A stretch of 64,000 nt of DNA. It comes from Psychrobacter glacincola. Its GTDB lineage: Bacteria > Pseudomonadota > Gammaproteobacteria > Pseudomonadales > Moraxellaceae. The translations under genes were made by a program, and so were the position numbers. Each line of letters begins with the position of its first letter. Positions within the stretch are counted from its first letter, which is position 1. The notes below the pieces were generated by a model. That model had not been told where the DNA came from. It did not search any database and worked only from the letters and a program-made list of their open reading frames with translations. Shown here piece after piece: positions 41,655 to 49,872 of this stretch. The stretch is taken from contig LIQB01000006.1 in assembly GCA_001411745.2 (NCBI GenBank), positions 123,137 to 187,136 on the forward strand, given 5' to 3'.

Positions 41655-42341
41655 TTAAGCCGATTGTGGTAACACCGCATTGCTCATGCGCTTTTTGATA
41701 ATACGTTGTTTATTGCGTAAACGTCTATCACCCTGATTGTCTTCGTAGTATTTTGGATTGGTCAACATAGCGATAAGTAAGGCTGATTCATCACGGTTCA
41801 GCTTGGCCGCAGATTTATCAAAGTAGTGCTGAGCTGCTGCTTCGATACCATAAATACCATTGCCAAACTCTGCCACATTGAGATAAGCAGTCAAGATACG
41901 CTGCTTGTCCCATAATGTCTCAATCATGACAGTGATAATCGCTTCCTCAATTTTACGAACATACGAGCGATGCGAGGTCAAAAATAAGTTTTTTGCTAGC
42001 TGCTGGGTAATCGTCGAGCCACCAGCGGACATCTTACCCGTCTCTTCATTTTTCTTACGTGCCGCCTCAATGCCTTTAAAATCAAAACCATTGTGCTGAC
42101 TAAATGTCGAATCCTCACTCACTATCGCGGCTTGTTTGGCAGATTTTGCGATGGCATCGTATTCAGCCCAAGTCTGGGTGACAGTACCGCCCGTCAAACG
42201 ATGAGTCAGCATAAACATGCTGTTATTAATCGGCTGCGTTTTCCAAATTAATAGTAGCCCAGCGACTAATACATGAAATGCGACGACCAATAGCATGATT
42301 GCCATCAATAATCGTTTGAAAAATTTGCCAAAACTTGCCAT
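41655..42341 (-). CDS. mtgA: Monofunctional biosynthetic peptidoglycan transglycosylase
   Basis: 228 residues. MtgA polymerises lipid II into glycan strands. One N-terminal membrane anchor (LLMAIMLLVVAFHVLVAGLL) is followed by a GT51 domain: SEDSTFSQHNGFDFKGIEAA with the catalytic Glu, GGSTITQQLAKNLFLTSHRS, RKIEEAIITVMIETLWDKQR and AEFGNGIYGIEAAAQHYF. Length and absence of a transpeptidase domain fit MtgA. It precedes ppk in minus-strand order but with a repeat-bearing spacer, and is divergent from the thioredoxin-fold gene at 42569. Confidence 0.95.
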   Translation of the reverse strand: MASFGKFFKRLLMAIMLLVVAFHVLVAGLLLIWKTQPINNSMFMLTHRLTGGTVTQTWAEYDAIAKSAKQAAIVSEDSTFSQHNGFDFKGIEAARKKNEETGKMSAGGSTITQQLAKNLFLTSHRSYVRKIEEAIITVMIETLWDKQRILTAYLNVAEFGNGIYGIEAAAQHYFDKSAAKLNRDESALLIAMLTNPKYYEDNQGDRRLRNKQRIIKKRMSNAVLPQSA

Positions 42342-42568
42342 GCGCGATATCCAAGTGATTGAAAAGGTAATAAGATAAGATGAGCTGAAGAGCCAGTAAT
42401 TAAAAACAGCAGGTCATCTTACCTAATCTCACAATCGCTGTCATTATTTACCCCACTTCTTTATCATGCCATAGAGTCTACGTAAAAAAGATTAGGCCGT
42501 ATTTATACTGGCAATCGAAGTCCTAAAAACCGAAACTTTGTGACAAGTATTAAGACAAGAGAATAAAT

Positions 42569-42886
42569 ATGTACGATGATAATAATATAAAAGCCTTACG
42601 GGAACGTATGGTTGCTGCAAACCCCGATCTTGGTCATGCTGAAAATAATGATAAATGGTGGCTACTTGGAACGTCTGGCTGTCATTTGTGCGACATCGCG
42701 AAGCAAGTGCTGACTCAATTTCAAGCCGTACAGCCGATTGCCTATCAACAGGTCGATATCGCTCATTTCGATGAACCATTGATGATGGAATTTGCCACTA
42801 CTATTCCGGTGATTTTGACACCATCAACACGATTAAACTATCCATTTTCAGTCATGGATTTACAGCAACTTTTCATGCAATCATAG
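42569..42886 (+). CDS. Glutaredoxin-like protein (DUF836)
   Basis: 105 residues with a thioredoxin-like fold: WWLLGTSGCHLCDIAKQVLTQF contains a CxxC redox motif, followed by IAYQQVDIAHFDEPLMMEFATTIPVILT with the cis-Pro. This is the DUF836/YruB-type glutaredoxin-like family; the partner is unknown. The ribosome site GAGA precedes the ATG. The next gene, lldD, starts 36 bases after its stop on the same strand, so the two are probably co-transcribed. Confidence 0.85.
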   Translation: MYDDNNIKALRERMVAANPDLGHAENNDKWWLLGTSGCHLCDIAKQVLTQFQAVQPIAYQQVDIAHFDEPLMMEFATTIPVILTPSTRLNYPFSVMDLQQLFMQS

Positions 42887-42922
42887 CAAGCCGACAATAA
42901 AAAACGATGTAGTGAGAACATA

Positions 42923-44110
42923 ATGAAAAATTTGAGCAAAATTACTGAAATTGAAGACCTGCGCCGCGTTGCCGAACGTAAAGTACCGCGTATGTTTTAT
43001 GATTATGTCGATTCAGGCTCATGGACTGAGACGACTTATCGTAGCAATGAAACCGACTTTGACCGTATCAAGTTACGCCAGCGAGTATTGGTAGATATGG
43101 ACAATCGCAGTTTAGCAACCCAGATGATTGATGAAGAAGTAAAAATGCCCGTCGCCATCGCGCCCACTGGCTTTACCGGTATGATGTGGGCGGATGGCGA
43201 GATTCATGCCGCGCGGGCAGCAGAAAAATTCGGCATACCGTTTTCGCTATCGACCATGAGTATCTGCTCTATCGAAGATATCGCCACCCATACCAGCAAG
43301 CCCTTTTGGTTTCAACTATATGTGATGCGCGATCATGACTATGTGGCCAATTTGATTCAGCGGGCGAAAGATGCCAATTGTTCGGCGTTGATTCTTACCG
43401 CGGATTTACAAGTGCTGGGACAGCGCCATAAGGACATCAAAAACGGCTTGTCTGCACCGCCTAGACCCACACTTGCCAACATCGTCAACCTGATGACCAA
43501 GCCTCAGTGGTGTATGAATATGCTGGGCACCAAACGTCATAGCTTTGGCAATATCGTCGGTCATGCAAAAGGAGTGGACGACCTATCTTCTCTCACCGCT
43601 TGGACGGAAGAGCAATTTGATCCGCGCTTGAGCTGGGATGACGTGGCACGTATCAAAGATATGTGGGGCGGCAAATTAATTATTAAAGGTATCATGGAAC
43701 CTGAAGATGCCATTATGGCTGCTCGTAGCGGTGCCGATGCACTGGTCGTCTCCAACCACGGTGGTCGTCAATTAGATGGCGCCCTCTCCTCCATCTCGGC
43801 GCTATCTGATATCGTACAAGCGGTGCATGCTGAAAATAGCGATATCGAGGTGTGGTTAGACAGCGGCATTCGCTCGGGTCAGGATGTGCTAAAAGCGCTC
43901 GCATTGGGTGCAAAAGGCACGATGATTGGTCGCGCTTTTCTTTACGGTCTGGGCGCTTATGGCGAAGATGGCGTGCGCCGTGCACTGGAAATCATCCATA
44001 AAGAATGCGATCTATCGATGGCGTTCTGTGGTCACACTGATATCAATAAGGTTACCACTGATATATTGGTAAAGGGCACTTATGAGAATCTCAAAGTTGC
44101 TAATCGTTAA
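42923..44110 (+). CDS. lldD: L-lactate dehydrogenase (FMN, quinone-linked)
   Basis: 395 residues. LldD oxidises L-lactate to pyruvate and passes electrons to quinone at the inner membrane. FMN-dependent alpha-hydroxy-acid oxidase features: ALRRVAERKVPRMFYDYVD-like start (LRRVAERKVPRMFYDYVDSG), PVAIAPTGFTGMMWADGE, QLYVMRD, ILTADL, active-site His in VVSNHGGRQLDG, and DSGIRSGQDVLKALALGAKG. Length matches E. coli LldD (396). A related hydroxy-acid oxidase specificity cannot be excluded. No lactate permease or LldR lies adjacent. Ribosome site GTGAG is present. Confidence 0.9.
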   Translation: MKNLSKITEIEDLRRVAERKVPRMFYDYVDSGSWTETTYRSNETDFDRIKLRQRVLVDMDNRSLATQMIDEEVKMPVAIAPTGFTGMMWADGEIHAARAAEKFGIPFSLSTMSICSIEDIATHTSKPFWFQLYVMRDHDYVANLIQRAKDANCSALILTADLQVLGQRHKDIKNGLSAPPRPTLANIVNLMTKPQWCMNMLGTKRHSFGNIVGHAKGVDDLSSLTAWTEEQFDPRLSWDDVARIKDMWGGKLIIKGIMEPEDAIMAARSGADALVVSNHGGRQLDGALSSISALSDIVQAVHAENSDIEVWLDSGIRSGQDVLKALALGAKGTMIGRAFLYGLGAYGEDGVRRALEIIHKECDLSMAFCGHTDINKVTTDILVKGTYENLKVANR

Positions 44111-44422
44111 ACTTGTCGTTAAAACGGTCGTTAAAACGATCCACTATTAAGAGTACTAGGGCGCATCCTCATTTTAAAAATGGTGATAAAAATGAGATAA
44201 ATTGCCGTCAAACAAGGAAGATAGCACAGTTAATATCGAGATATTGATAAGCTATTTGACGATGTTTAACAAAATTTAGCCATGTTTAGCCTATTTAGAG
44301 AGTAATTGATTGAATTGAAGACATGCCCTACTCATCAAATCATAATGTCATACAGATGTATGACATTATTTGACCAGACCCTTTATACTCTATTTATAAC
44401 ATTCTAATGATATCTCACCTTT
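44111..44422. other. Spacer lldD / rhomboid with possible IS relic and palindrome
   Basis: 312 bases. A 12-bp direct tandem duplication GTCGTTAAAACG sits at 44115-44126 and 44127-44138. TACTAGGGCG at 44154-44163 repeats the boundary of the IS5-type element at 63903, and an opposite GCCCTACTC lies near 44327-44335, so 44157-44334 may be a decayed IS end or MITE. A 12-bp palindrome lies at 44342-44369. Confidence 0.45.
44342..44398 (+). promoter_or_regulatory. Palindrome abutting a possible promoter for the rhomboid gene
   Basis: A perfect 12-bp inverted repeat ATAATGTCATAC (44342-44353) / GTATGACATTAT (44358-44369), loop AGAT, is immediately followed by TTGACC (44370-44375), 17 bases and TTTATA (44393-44398). 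It may be an operator upstream of the -35 box, or the lldD terminator; the missing long T-run favours the former slightly. Confidence 0.4.
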
Positions 44423-45397
44423 ATGACCATTCAACAATTATTAAAAACAGCCCCTGTCACCACCCTATTACTAGCCAGCTTTATTGGGTTATTCATCATG
44501 CAAGTACTGACAGGCGTCGATGCCAATAATCCATCGACTGAGGCGCTCTTAAAATGGGGTGCCAATGCATTGCCATTTACCATGGGCGATGAGCCGTGGC
44601 GCTTGGTCAGCAGTGCCTTTTTACACATTGGCTTGATGCATTTATTGTTCAATGGATTTGCCATGTATTTCTTTGGGCAGATTGCCGAGCCGATGTTTGG
44701 CTCAGCCAAGTTTTTGGCATTGTTTTTACTGGCGGCGATCGGAGGCAACTTACTGAATAACTATGTCACGTGGCATAGTATTGTAGAAGGAACTGGTCAA
44801 CCGGGTCTATCGGCTGGGGCGTCAGGTGGCATCATGGGTATCGGCGCGGCATTATTAATAGCTGCGCTGTTTAAAATATCGGTCAATGGCATGGTACTCA
44901 ACCTTAAGAGCTTGATATTTATCATGGGCATTAACCTTGTTTATGGTTTTGCCGTACCCGGTATCGACAATGCGGGGCATATTGGCGGCGCGGTGACTGG
45001 CTTAATGATTGCACTGGCATTCGCAATCGCCTACCGTCAGCGTATGAAAATAGCGTTACAGAATATGCCTAATCCAGCTGCTTATGAAGACCGTTATCGA
45101 ACGACTTACATCAATTTTCCAGCAAGCAGCGATACTGATTCTTCTGCTAATAACGAGCACTTTAATAATGTTGATTTTGACAATAACAGCAGTTTCCACC
45201 CCGACTCTGCTGTAAACTCACACTTAAATACTCATGCTAATCGCAGCCACCTTAGTGAACAAGAAACAGCGACCAAATCTATCCTTATTTGGCAATTACT
45301 ACCATGGCTAATGATGCTACTGATTAGCATTGTCTTTATTTGGTGGTGGCAAGATATTCATGATCAAATATTACAAGTATTAAAAACCATTGAGTAA
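44423..45397 (+). CDS. Rhomboid-family intramembrane serine protease with long C-terminal tail
   Basis: 324 residues. Rhomboids cleave transmembrane substrates within the membrane. The catalytic Ser is in GLSAGASGGIMGIG and the His in DNAGHIGGAVTG; about six helices fill residues 10-210, with HIGLMHLLFNGFAMYFFGQI as the conserved loop-helix. After the core, a polar Asn/Ser/Asp-rich stretch (about 215-290) leads to an additional C-terminal membrane helix (LIWQLLPWLMMLLISIVFIW), an unusual appendix. No good ribosome site precedes the ATG. The substrate is unknown; the next gene encodes an outer-membrane protein. Confidence 0.92.
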   Translation: MTIQQLLKTAPVTTLLLASFIGLFIMQVLTGVDANNPSTEALLKWGANALPFTMGDEPWRLVSSAFLHIGLMHLLFNGFAMYFFGQIAEPMFGSAKFLALFLLAAIGGNLLNNYVTWHSIVEGTGQPGLSAGASGGIMGIGAALLIAALFKISVNGMVLNLKSLIFIMGINLVYGFAVPGIDNAGHIGGAVTGLMIALAFAIAYRQRMKIALQNMPNPAAYEDRYRTTYINFPASSDTDSSANNEHFNNVDFDNNSSFHPDSAVNSHLNTHANRSHLSEQETATKSILIWQLLPWLMMLLISIVFIWWWQDIHDQILQVLKTIE

Positions 45398-45482
45398 ACC
45401 TTCATAGTTATTTATCATTGCTAAATAGTTCATGATAACAGCTTACTGGTTAGGTTTTTCTTACTCGCTTCTTGCTATAAGT

Positions 45483-45590
45483 CAGAGCACTTTTAAACCG
45501 CTACGGTGTTACCCGCCCTAGATGTACTCAGTGTACTATCTGCGGTCGGTCGCCTTGTAGCGATTCTAAGACTCCTTGACTATACACGAT
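45483..45590. repeat. Degenerate copy of the dispersed palindromic element
   Basis: The sequence AACCGCTACGGTGTTACCCG and the facing CGGTCGCCTTGTAGCGATT form an imperfect inverted repeat around GTACTCAGTGTAC, ending in TTGACTATA. It matches fragments at 36282 and the ends of the element at 13796. It lies in the mipA upstream spacer. Confidence 0.55.
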
Positions 45591-45627
45591 TGCCCCCAAT
45601 TATTTCATCCATTCACGAGACTCTATT

Positions 45628-46440
45628 ATGTTTAAACCTGTAGCGCTACCTCATATTTCTACGCGCGTCATACTTAGCGCATTAACGGCTACCGCGTTAT
45701 TTAGTGTCGCCAGTATGTCCAATGCTGCACTTTTTAAGAACAATTTACCTACTGACCAAGACGCTGTATTAAGCGTGGGCGTCAACGTCATAGCCGTCAA
45801 CTCAGCCTACGATATGGAAGACAGCCTCGATGTACGTGTGTTACCGGGCGCATTTTATGACAACAATAGATTCTATGTGCGCGGCGCTCAAGCGGGTGCT
45901 TATATCATTAATGATGGCAAAAATCAGCTGTCGGCTTATGCTCAGCTCGCTGGCAACGATTTCGATCCTGATGATGCTAGAGGCGCATTACAAGGTCTTG
46001 ATGAGCGTGAAGCATCAGTCGCTGCTGGTCTAACTTATTTGCGCCGCACGCCCGTCGGTGGTTTCCGTGCTCAAATCGCGACTGATGTTTTAGACCGTAG
46101 TGGTGGCAATACTGCCCGCTTGACCTATCTTGCTAGAATTACGAAAGACAAGCTAACAGTCTATCCAAGCATTGGCTTCGAATACAACGATGCTGACTAT
46201 AATGAATACTATTATGGCGTCAGCAAAAAAGAGTCAGCGGAAACAGGCGTCGCCGCTTATAAGTCCAATTCGAGCTTGAACCCTTACGTTAACATTAGTG
46301 CCAACTATGATTTCAATGAACGTTGGGCATTGTTTGCTAATCAAAGCTTAAGCTATTTGCCGAATGAACAATACGATAGCCCAATGGTTGACTCGCGTAC
46401 TGAGTCAACCTCGACGCTTGGTTTGCTTTATAAGTTTTAA
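45628..46440 (+). CDS. MipA/OmpV-family outer membrane protein
   Basis: 270 residues. The signal peptide ends in SMSNA before ALFKNN. The mature part has beta-barrel periodicity with VLSVGVNVIAVNSAYD, VRVLPGAFYDNNRFYVRGAQ, AGLTYLRRTPVGGFRAQI and an aromatic C-terminal LGLLYKF assembly signal. MipA-type proteins scaffold murein enzymes in E. coli, whereas OmpV homologues have varied roles, so only the family is assigned. GAGAC precedes the ATG. A terminator follows at once. Confidence 0.88.
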   Translation: MFKPVALPHISTRVILSALTATALFSVASMSNAALFKNNLPTDQDAVLSVGVNVIAVNSAYDMEDSLDVRVLPGAFYDNNRFYVRGAQAGAYIINDGKNQLSAYAQLAGNDFDPDDARGALQGLDEREASVAAGLTYLRRTPVGGFRAQIATDVLDRSGGNTARLTYLARITKDKLTVYPSIGFEYNDADYNEYYYGVSKKESAETGVAAYKSNSSLNPYVNISANYDFNERWALFANQSLSYLPNEQYDSPMVDSRTESTSTLGLLYKF

Positions 46441-46458
46441 TTAAGCTTAGATTTAGAT

Positions 46459-46504
46459 AAAAAAAAGACCTTATAGCGTTATGTGATAAGGTCTTTTTTT
46501 ATCT
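46459..46504 (+). terminator. Intrinsic terminator of the MipA gene
   Basis: An A-run plus AAGACCTTAT pairs with ATAAGGTCTT plus T-run, loop AGCGTTATGTG. Its right arm and tail (46484-46504) are identical for 21 bases to 47363-47383. Confidence 0.9.
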
Positions 46505-46516
46505 CTACTTTAATTA

Positions 46517-46581
46517 TAGGGTGCGCCTAGGGCACCGATAAAATATATAGTTTTTGGAATAGGTGTGGGGAACGCACCCTA
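46517..46581. repeat. REP-like inverted repeat
   Basis: TAGGGTGCG (46517-46525) and CGCACCCTA (46573-46581) are exact reverse complements, enclosing a CTAGGGCACCG segment. Such GGGTGCG/CGCACCC palindromes are common intergenic repeats in Moraxellaceae. Noncoding. Confidence 0.65.
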
Positions 46582-46594
46582 AGATACTTTAAAG

Positions 46595-47126
46595 TTATTT
46601 TTTATAATTATTAAGGTCAGGAAAAGCTATTGGTATATGCTTCTTTCCTTCTAAAACTTCTAGTAATCCACGACGCAAAGCTATTTGCTCCTCTTCAGTT
46701 GCACTATGAACCGTTGGTGCGTAAAAAGAGTTTTTGATATGAGTTTTGTCAAAATCATAGTTGAGGAATTTTGCCATCTTATGCAGGAGTTCAACTAATA
46801 AATCCACTCTCTTAATATTCCACTGTTCAGAGTTAATAGAACTATTGCTTAATAAATCAAGATACTCTTTCCAAGCAGAAATTACAGCTTTCTCTTTTTT
46901 ATTATTATAGTCAAACTCTAAATCAATGCGATTAAGAGCCTCGACATGCGCCCATGAAACGTTGTAAGCTCTGGTTGCCATCAAGGTCTTAAATATATCC
47001 AACTTTCTTTCTCTTATTTCCTTTATTCTATCTAGGTATCTAGGTATCTAGGTATCTAGTCAACTGGACAGCTATTATTGGCCCAAATAAAACTGCAAAT
47101 ATCATAAGCCAATCAGCTATATCCAT
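46595..47126 (-). pseudogene. DUF6680-like membrane protein, frameshifted by an 8-bp repeat
   Basis: An ATG at 47126 with AAGGAA about eight bases upstream opens a frame MDIADWLMIFAVLFGPIIAV (membrane helix) QLTRYLDT and then stops inside four units of the 8-bp repeat. A second frame continues RIKEIRERKLDIFKTLMATR and runs to 46595 for about 140 residues, the soluble part of what I recall as DUF6680 (VSWAHVEALNRIDLEF, LRRGLLEVLEGKK). Removing two 8-bp units (16 bases) would join both frames as TRYLDRIKEI. The C-terminal part could also be translated alone from TTG at 47002. Function of the family unknown to me. AT-rich, likely acquired. Confidence 0.7.
47031..47062. repeat. 8-bp tandem repeat (slippage site)
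   Basis: The unit TATCTAGG occurs three times followed by TATCTAGT (plus strand). On the coding strand this gives ACTAGATA then CCTAGATA three times. Eight is not a multiple of three, so each gain or loss shifts the frame of the DUF6680-like gene. Confidence 0.9.
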
Positions 47127-47405
47127 TTTTTAATTCCTTTTCTAATAATATTTAAGATTATCAATAAAAACTCAATCAAGAGTATACTGCAAGTTCACAG
47201 CTGAAATTTCAAGATAGCCCAAATAAAATTTATAATTGTCTCTTGCATCGTTGTAGATGAATATAAGATATATTCTGTTTTTTACAGTAGACAAGACACT
47301 TTTTTTAACGCTTATCAGGTATTAGCTCCAGCCTTAAATATAAAAGACCTTGCCACATTACATGATAAGGTCTTTTTTTATCTAATTCTGTCAGCCTGCT
47401 AAAAA
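47127..47405. other. AT-rich spacer with the second, near-duplicate terminator
   Basis: 279 bases upstream of the DUF6680-like gene. A hairpin with AAAGACCTT and AAGGTCTTT arms occupies 47342-47383 and serves the ACP gene on the minus strand. The remainder is AT-rich without genes. Confidence 0.5.
47342..47383 (-). terminator. Intrinsic terminator of the ACP-like gene
   Basis: Arms AAAAGACCTT (47342-47351) and AAGGTCTTTTT (from 47367) enclose a 15-base loop; T-rich on the minus side. Shares an exact 21-base tract with the terminator at 46484. Confidence 0.75.
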
Positions 47406-47837
47406 CTAGCCCTTAAGCTTTTTGGTAGAAGCAACATTACAACCTTTATAAAGGATTTCACTCTTAGCGTTTTGGATATTGGCGGATGATTTATGATAGT
47501 TATTCAAACGCAGCGCACCAGTCATAATACTAAAATTTTCTTCATCACCAAACACGGTATCAACATCGTCAGAACGACCTAAGTTAATCGGTAAAAATCT
47601 TTTTTTGCCGTTCAGATTGGCTTCTGCAAAGGTCGGTAAATACTCTTTATTAAAGCCATAAGTCACGCTTACTTTCTTGTTGCTTTGGCAAGTATAGTTG
47701 ACTTGTCTGATTTTAACAGCAGTATCATAGCTTTCGCTTGGCTCCATTACTTGGTCCGAGTAAGCCATTGCAGAACCAGAACCCAACATTGCCATCAAAA
47801 TACCAGCTGATGATAGAGCGGCCGTTAACTTTTTCAT
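47406..47837 (-). CDS. Adhesin complex protein (ACP)-like secreted lysozyme inhibitor
   Basis: 143 residues. Signal peptide MKKLTAALSSAGILMAMLGS..AMA with cleavage before YSDQ. The mature part (VNYTCQSNKKVSVTYGFNKE, PTFAEANLNGKKRFLPINL, RSDDVDTVFGDEENF, ILYKGC) closely resembles what I recall of Neisseria ACP, a periplasmic/surface protein shown to inhibit C-type lysozyme. Two cysteines (in YTCQ and KGCN) could form the family disulfide. The role here, protection from lysozyme, is inference by family. GAGG precedes the ATG. It sits in a small accessory pocket between MipA and fumC. Confidence 0.8.
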   Translation of the reverse strand: MKKLTAALSSAGILMAMLGSGSAMAYSDQVMEPSESYDTAVKIRQVNYTCQSNKKVSVTYGFNKEYLPTFAEANLNGKKRFLPINLGRSDDVDTVFGDEENFSIMTGALRLNNYHKSSANIQNAKSEILYKGCNVASTKKLKG

Positions 47838-48273
47838 AATATTACCTCAATTAAATGATTAGAATAATTATAGATAAGCAAATATAAACATCGACATTAT
47901 CGGCGAGCTATTTTAGTTGTTCTAATTGTTCGCTCTTATTGTGCATGTGTTGATTTACTATGATGATTTAAAAATTATTTTTCGTCATCACTTACCTATG
48001 TGCCTATTCTAACCAAAGTTTTAGTTTCACTCGTTATAAATATTAGTTGGCTTGTTGTTTGAGGGTAAGACATTGTTTCGCTCGATGTAGGTACTTCAAT
48101 TAATAGACAAAAAAAGACCCTGAACATCCGTTTATAAAGGATGACAAGGTCTTTTTGTTTATAAATTCTAAGTGGAACAAATATGACGCTGCTACCAGAA
48201 AGACGAGTGCAAATTGTACTTATCGTACATTAAGCGAGTCTGACACTGTAGCAGGTCATTATTTGGTCTACGC
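47838..48273. other. Spacer ACP / fumC
   Basis: 436 bases with no gene: ACP promoter side, the fumC terminator at 48108-48157, and a degenerate palindromic-element copy at 48175-48292. A small frame at 48155-48382 on the plus strand runs over the repeat and the fumC end and is not credible. Confidence 0.5.
48108..48157 (-). terminator. Intrinsic terminator of fumC
   Basis: Outer stem CAAAAAAAGACC / GGTCTTTTTG with inner CATCC (48125-48129) / GGATG (48139-48143). T-run on the minus strand. It lies about 120 bases past the fumC stop, beyond the repeat copy. Confidence 0.75.
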
Positions 48274-48292
48274 TTACTTAGGATTTACCATA
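48175..48292. repeat. Degenerate dispersed-element copy reaching into the fumC 3' end
   Basis: It contains TTAAGCGAGTCTGACACTGT and ends TAGGATTTACCATA, matching CTAAGCGAGCCTGACACCGT and TAGGATTGACTATA of the element at 13796 (12 of 14 at the end). The fumC stop codon (48274-48276) lies inside it. Confidence 0.6.
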
Positions 48293-49677
48293 TCAGCAGG
48301 AATAACCCACTCATCAAACTGCGCTTCAGTTAGCAATTCCAACTCAACCGCAACTTGCTTCAAAGTTTTGTTTTCTTTATAAGCAGTTTTAGCGATTTTC
48401 GCCGCATTTTCATAACCGACATGACGGTTCAATGCAGTCACTAGCATCAATGAGTTATGCAAAAAGTCATCAATTTTGTCTTTTACTGGCTCGATACCAA
48501 CGGCACAGTTTTCGTTGAAGCTGTTGCAAGCATCGCTAAGCAACTTGATAGATTGCAACAAGTTAAAGGCAATTACTGGCTTATAAACGTTAAGCTCAAA
48601 GTTACCTGACGCGCCAGCCATGCTGATAGTGACATCGTTACCCATCACTTGAGCGACAACCATGGTCATTGCTTCTGATTGGGTCGGGTTTACTTTACCC
48701 GGCATGATAGATGAGCCTGGCTCATTTTCAGGGATCGTCAACTCGCCTAGACCACAACGAGGACCTGATGCCAACCAACGTACGTCGTTAGCGATTTTGT
48801 TTAAGCTGGCTGCTAGGGTTTTTAGTGCGCCTGACGCGAATACTTCAGCATCACGAGCGGCTAATGCTTCAAATTTGTTTGGTGATGTGACAAATGGCAG
48901 TCCAGTCAAGGTTGACAGCTGCTCAGCTGATTTTACTGCATAGTCAGGATGCGCGTTTAGACCAGTACCAACCGCAGTACCGCCTAGTGGCAATTCATAT
49001 AGACCTTGTAGCGCGTTGTCGATACGAGTCAATGAATGGTCAAGTTGACTTACATAGCCGCTAAATTCTTGACCTAAAGTCAAAGGCGTCGCGTCTTGTA
49101 AATGCGTACGACCAATTTTAACAATGCTATCGAATTCTTTCGCTTTGGCAGCTAGCGTATCGCGTAGGGCTTTTACAGCTGGAATCAATAAACTATTGAT
49201 TTCACGAGCAGCGGCAACGCGAATCGCTGTTGGGAAGCTGTCGTTGGTAGACTGTGCATGGTTGACATGGTCATTTGGGTGAATCGGCGTGTAGCTGCCG
49301 CGCTCAGAACCAGCAATTTCGTTGGCACGGTTGGCGAGTACTTCGTTCATGTTCATATTTGACTGGGTGCCAGAACCTGTCTGCCATACAACCAATGGGA
49401 ACTGATCCGTTAGACCACCATTGATGATTTCATCAGCGGCTTGCACGATTAAATCGCGCTTGTCAGCGTCGATACGCTCTAGGCTTGCATTGGTGATTGC
49501 AGCGGCTTTTTTGACCAGTGCCATTGCTTCAATCATTGGACGTGGCAAAGTCTCGCCACCGATTTTAAAGTTCTCACGGCTACGCTGAGTTTGCGCACCC
49601 CAATAAGCGTCAGCTGGGACTTCCACGTTGCCCATGGTATCTTTTTCGGTACGAGTTGCCTGATTCTGTGTCGACAT
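48274..49677 (-). CDS. fumC: Fumarate hydratase class II
   Basis: 467 residues. FumC interconverts fumarate and malate in the TCA cycle; it is the iron-free, oxidant-resistant type. Seen: [77 protein letters not shown] and the signature [13 protein letters not shown]. The last residues (ADMVNPK) differ from the usual end, and their DNA overlaps a dispersed repeat. The ribosome site AGAGGG precedes the ATG. Single gene, divergent from the formyl-THF cyclo-ligase. Confidence 0.97.
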   Translation of the reverse strand: MSTQNQATRTEKDTMGNVEVPADAYWGAQTQRSRENFKIGGETLPRPMIEAMALVKKAAAITNASLERIDADKRDLIVQAADEIINGGLTDQFPLVVWQTGSGTQSNMNMNEVLANRANEIAGSERGSYTPIHPNDHVNHAQSTNDSFPTAIRVAAAREINSLLIPAVKALRDTLAAKAKEFDSIVKIGRTHLQDATPLTLGQEFSGYVSQLDHSLTRIDNALQGLYELPLGGTAVGTGLNAHPDYAVKSAEQLSTLTGLPFVTSPNKFEALAARDAEVFASGALKTLAASLNKIANDVRWLASGPRCGLGELTIPENEPGSSIMPGKVNPTQSEAMTMVVAQVMGNDVTISMAGASGNFELNVYKPVIAFNLLQSIKLLSDACNSFNENCAVGIEPVKDKIDDFLHNSLMLVTALNRHVGYENAAKIAKTAYKENKTLKQVAVELELLTEAQFDEWVIPADMVNPK

Positions 49678-49872
49678 AACTACCCTCTTTGATGGTTTGT
49701 TGTATAGCTGCTTCGAAAAAAGTGCAACACACGCTGCACATAAAGGAAAATACGCTGTAAAGTGGCGTTATGATAGCATGACTAGACCGTGTTGAATATT
49801 CACAAATAGCCATTGCTGCTCTCTACAAGCAACAGCCATCATCAATTTAATACATTATGGGATAGTCTATCT

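Noticed and set aside
44342..44369. Calling the palindrome before the rhomboid gene a firm lldD terminator
   Set aside because: It lacks a proper T-run and is 230 bases from the lldD stop, so both operator and terminator readings were left open.
46595..47002. Calling the DUF6680-like C-terminal part as a normal intact gene from TTG 47002
   Set aside because: The upstream frame with its own ATG, ribosome site and membrane helix joins to it exactly if two 8-bp units are removed, so a disrupted longer gene is the better reading.
48155..48382. 75-codon plus-strand frame downstream of fumC
   Set aside because: Runs across a dispersed repeat copy and antisense to the fumC end; no ribosome site.
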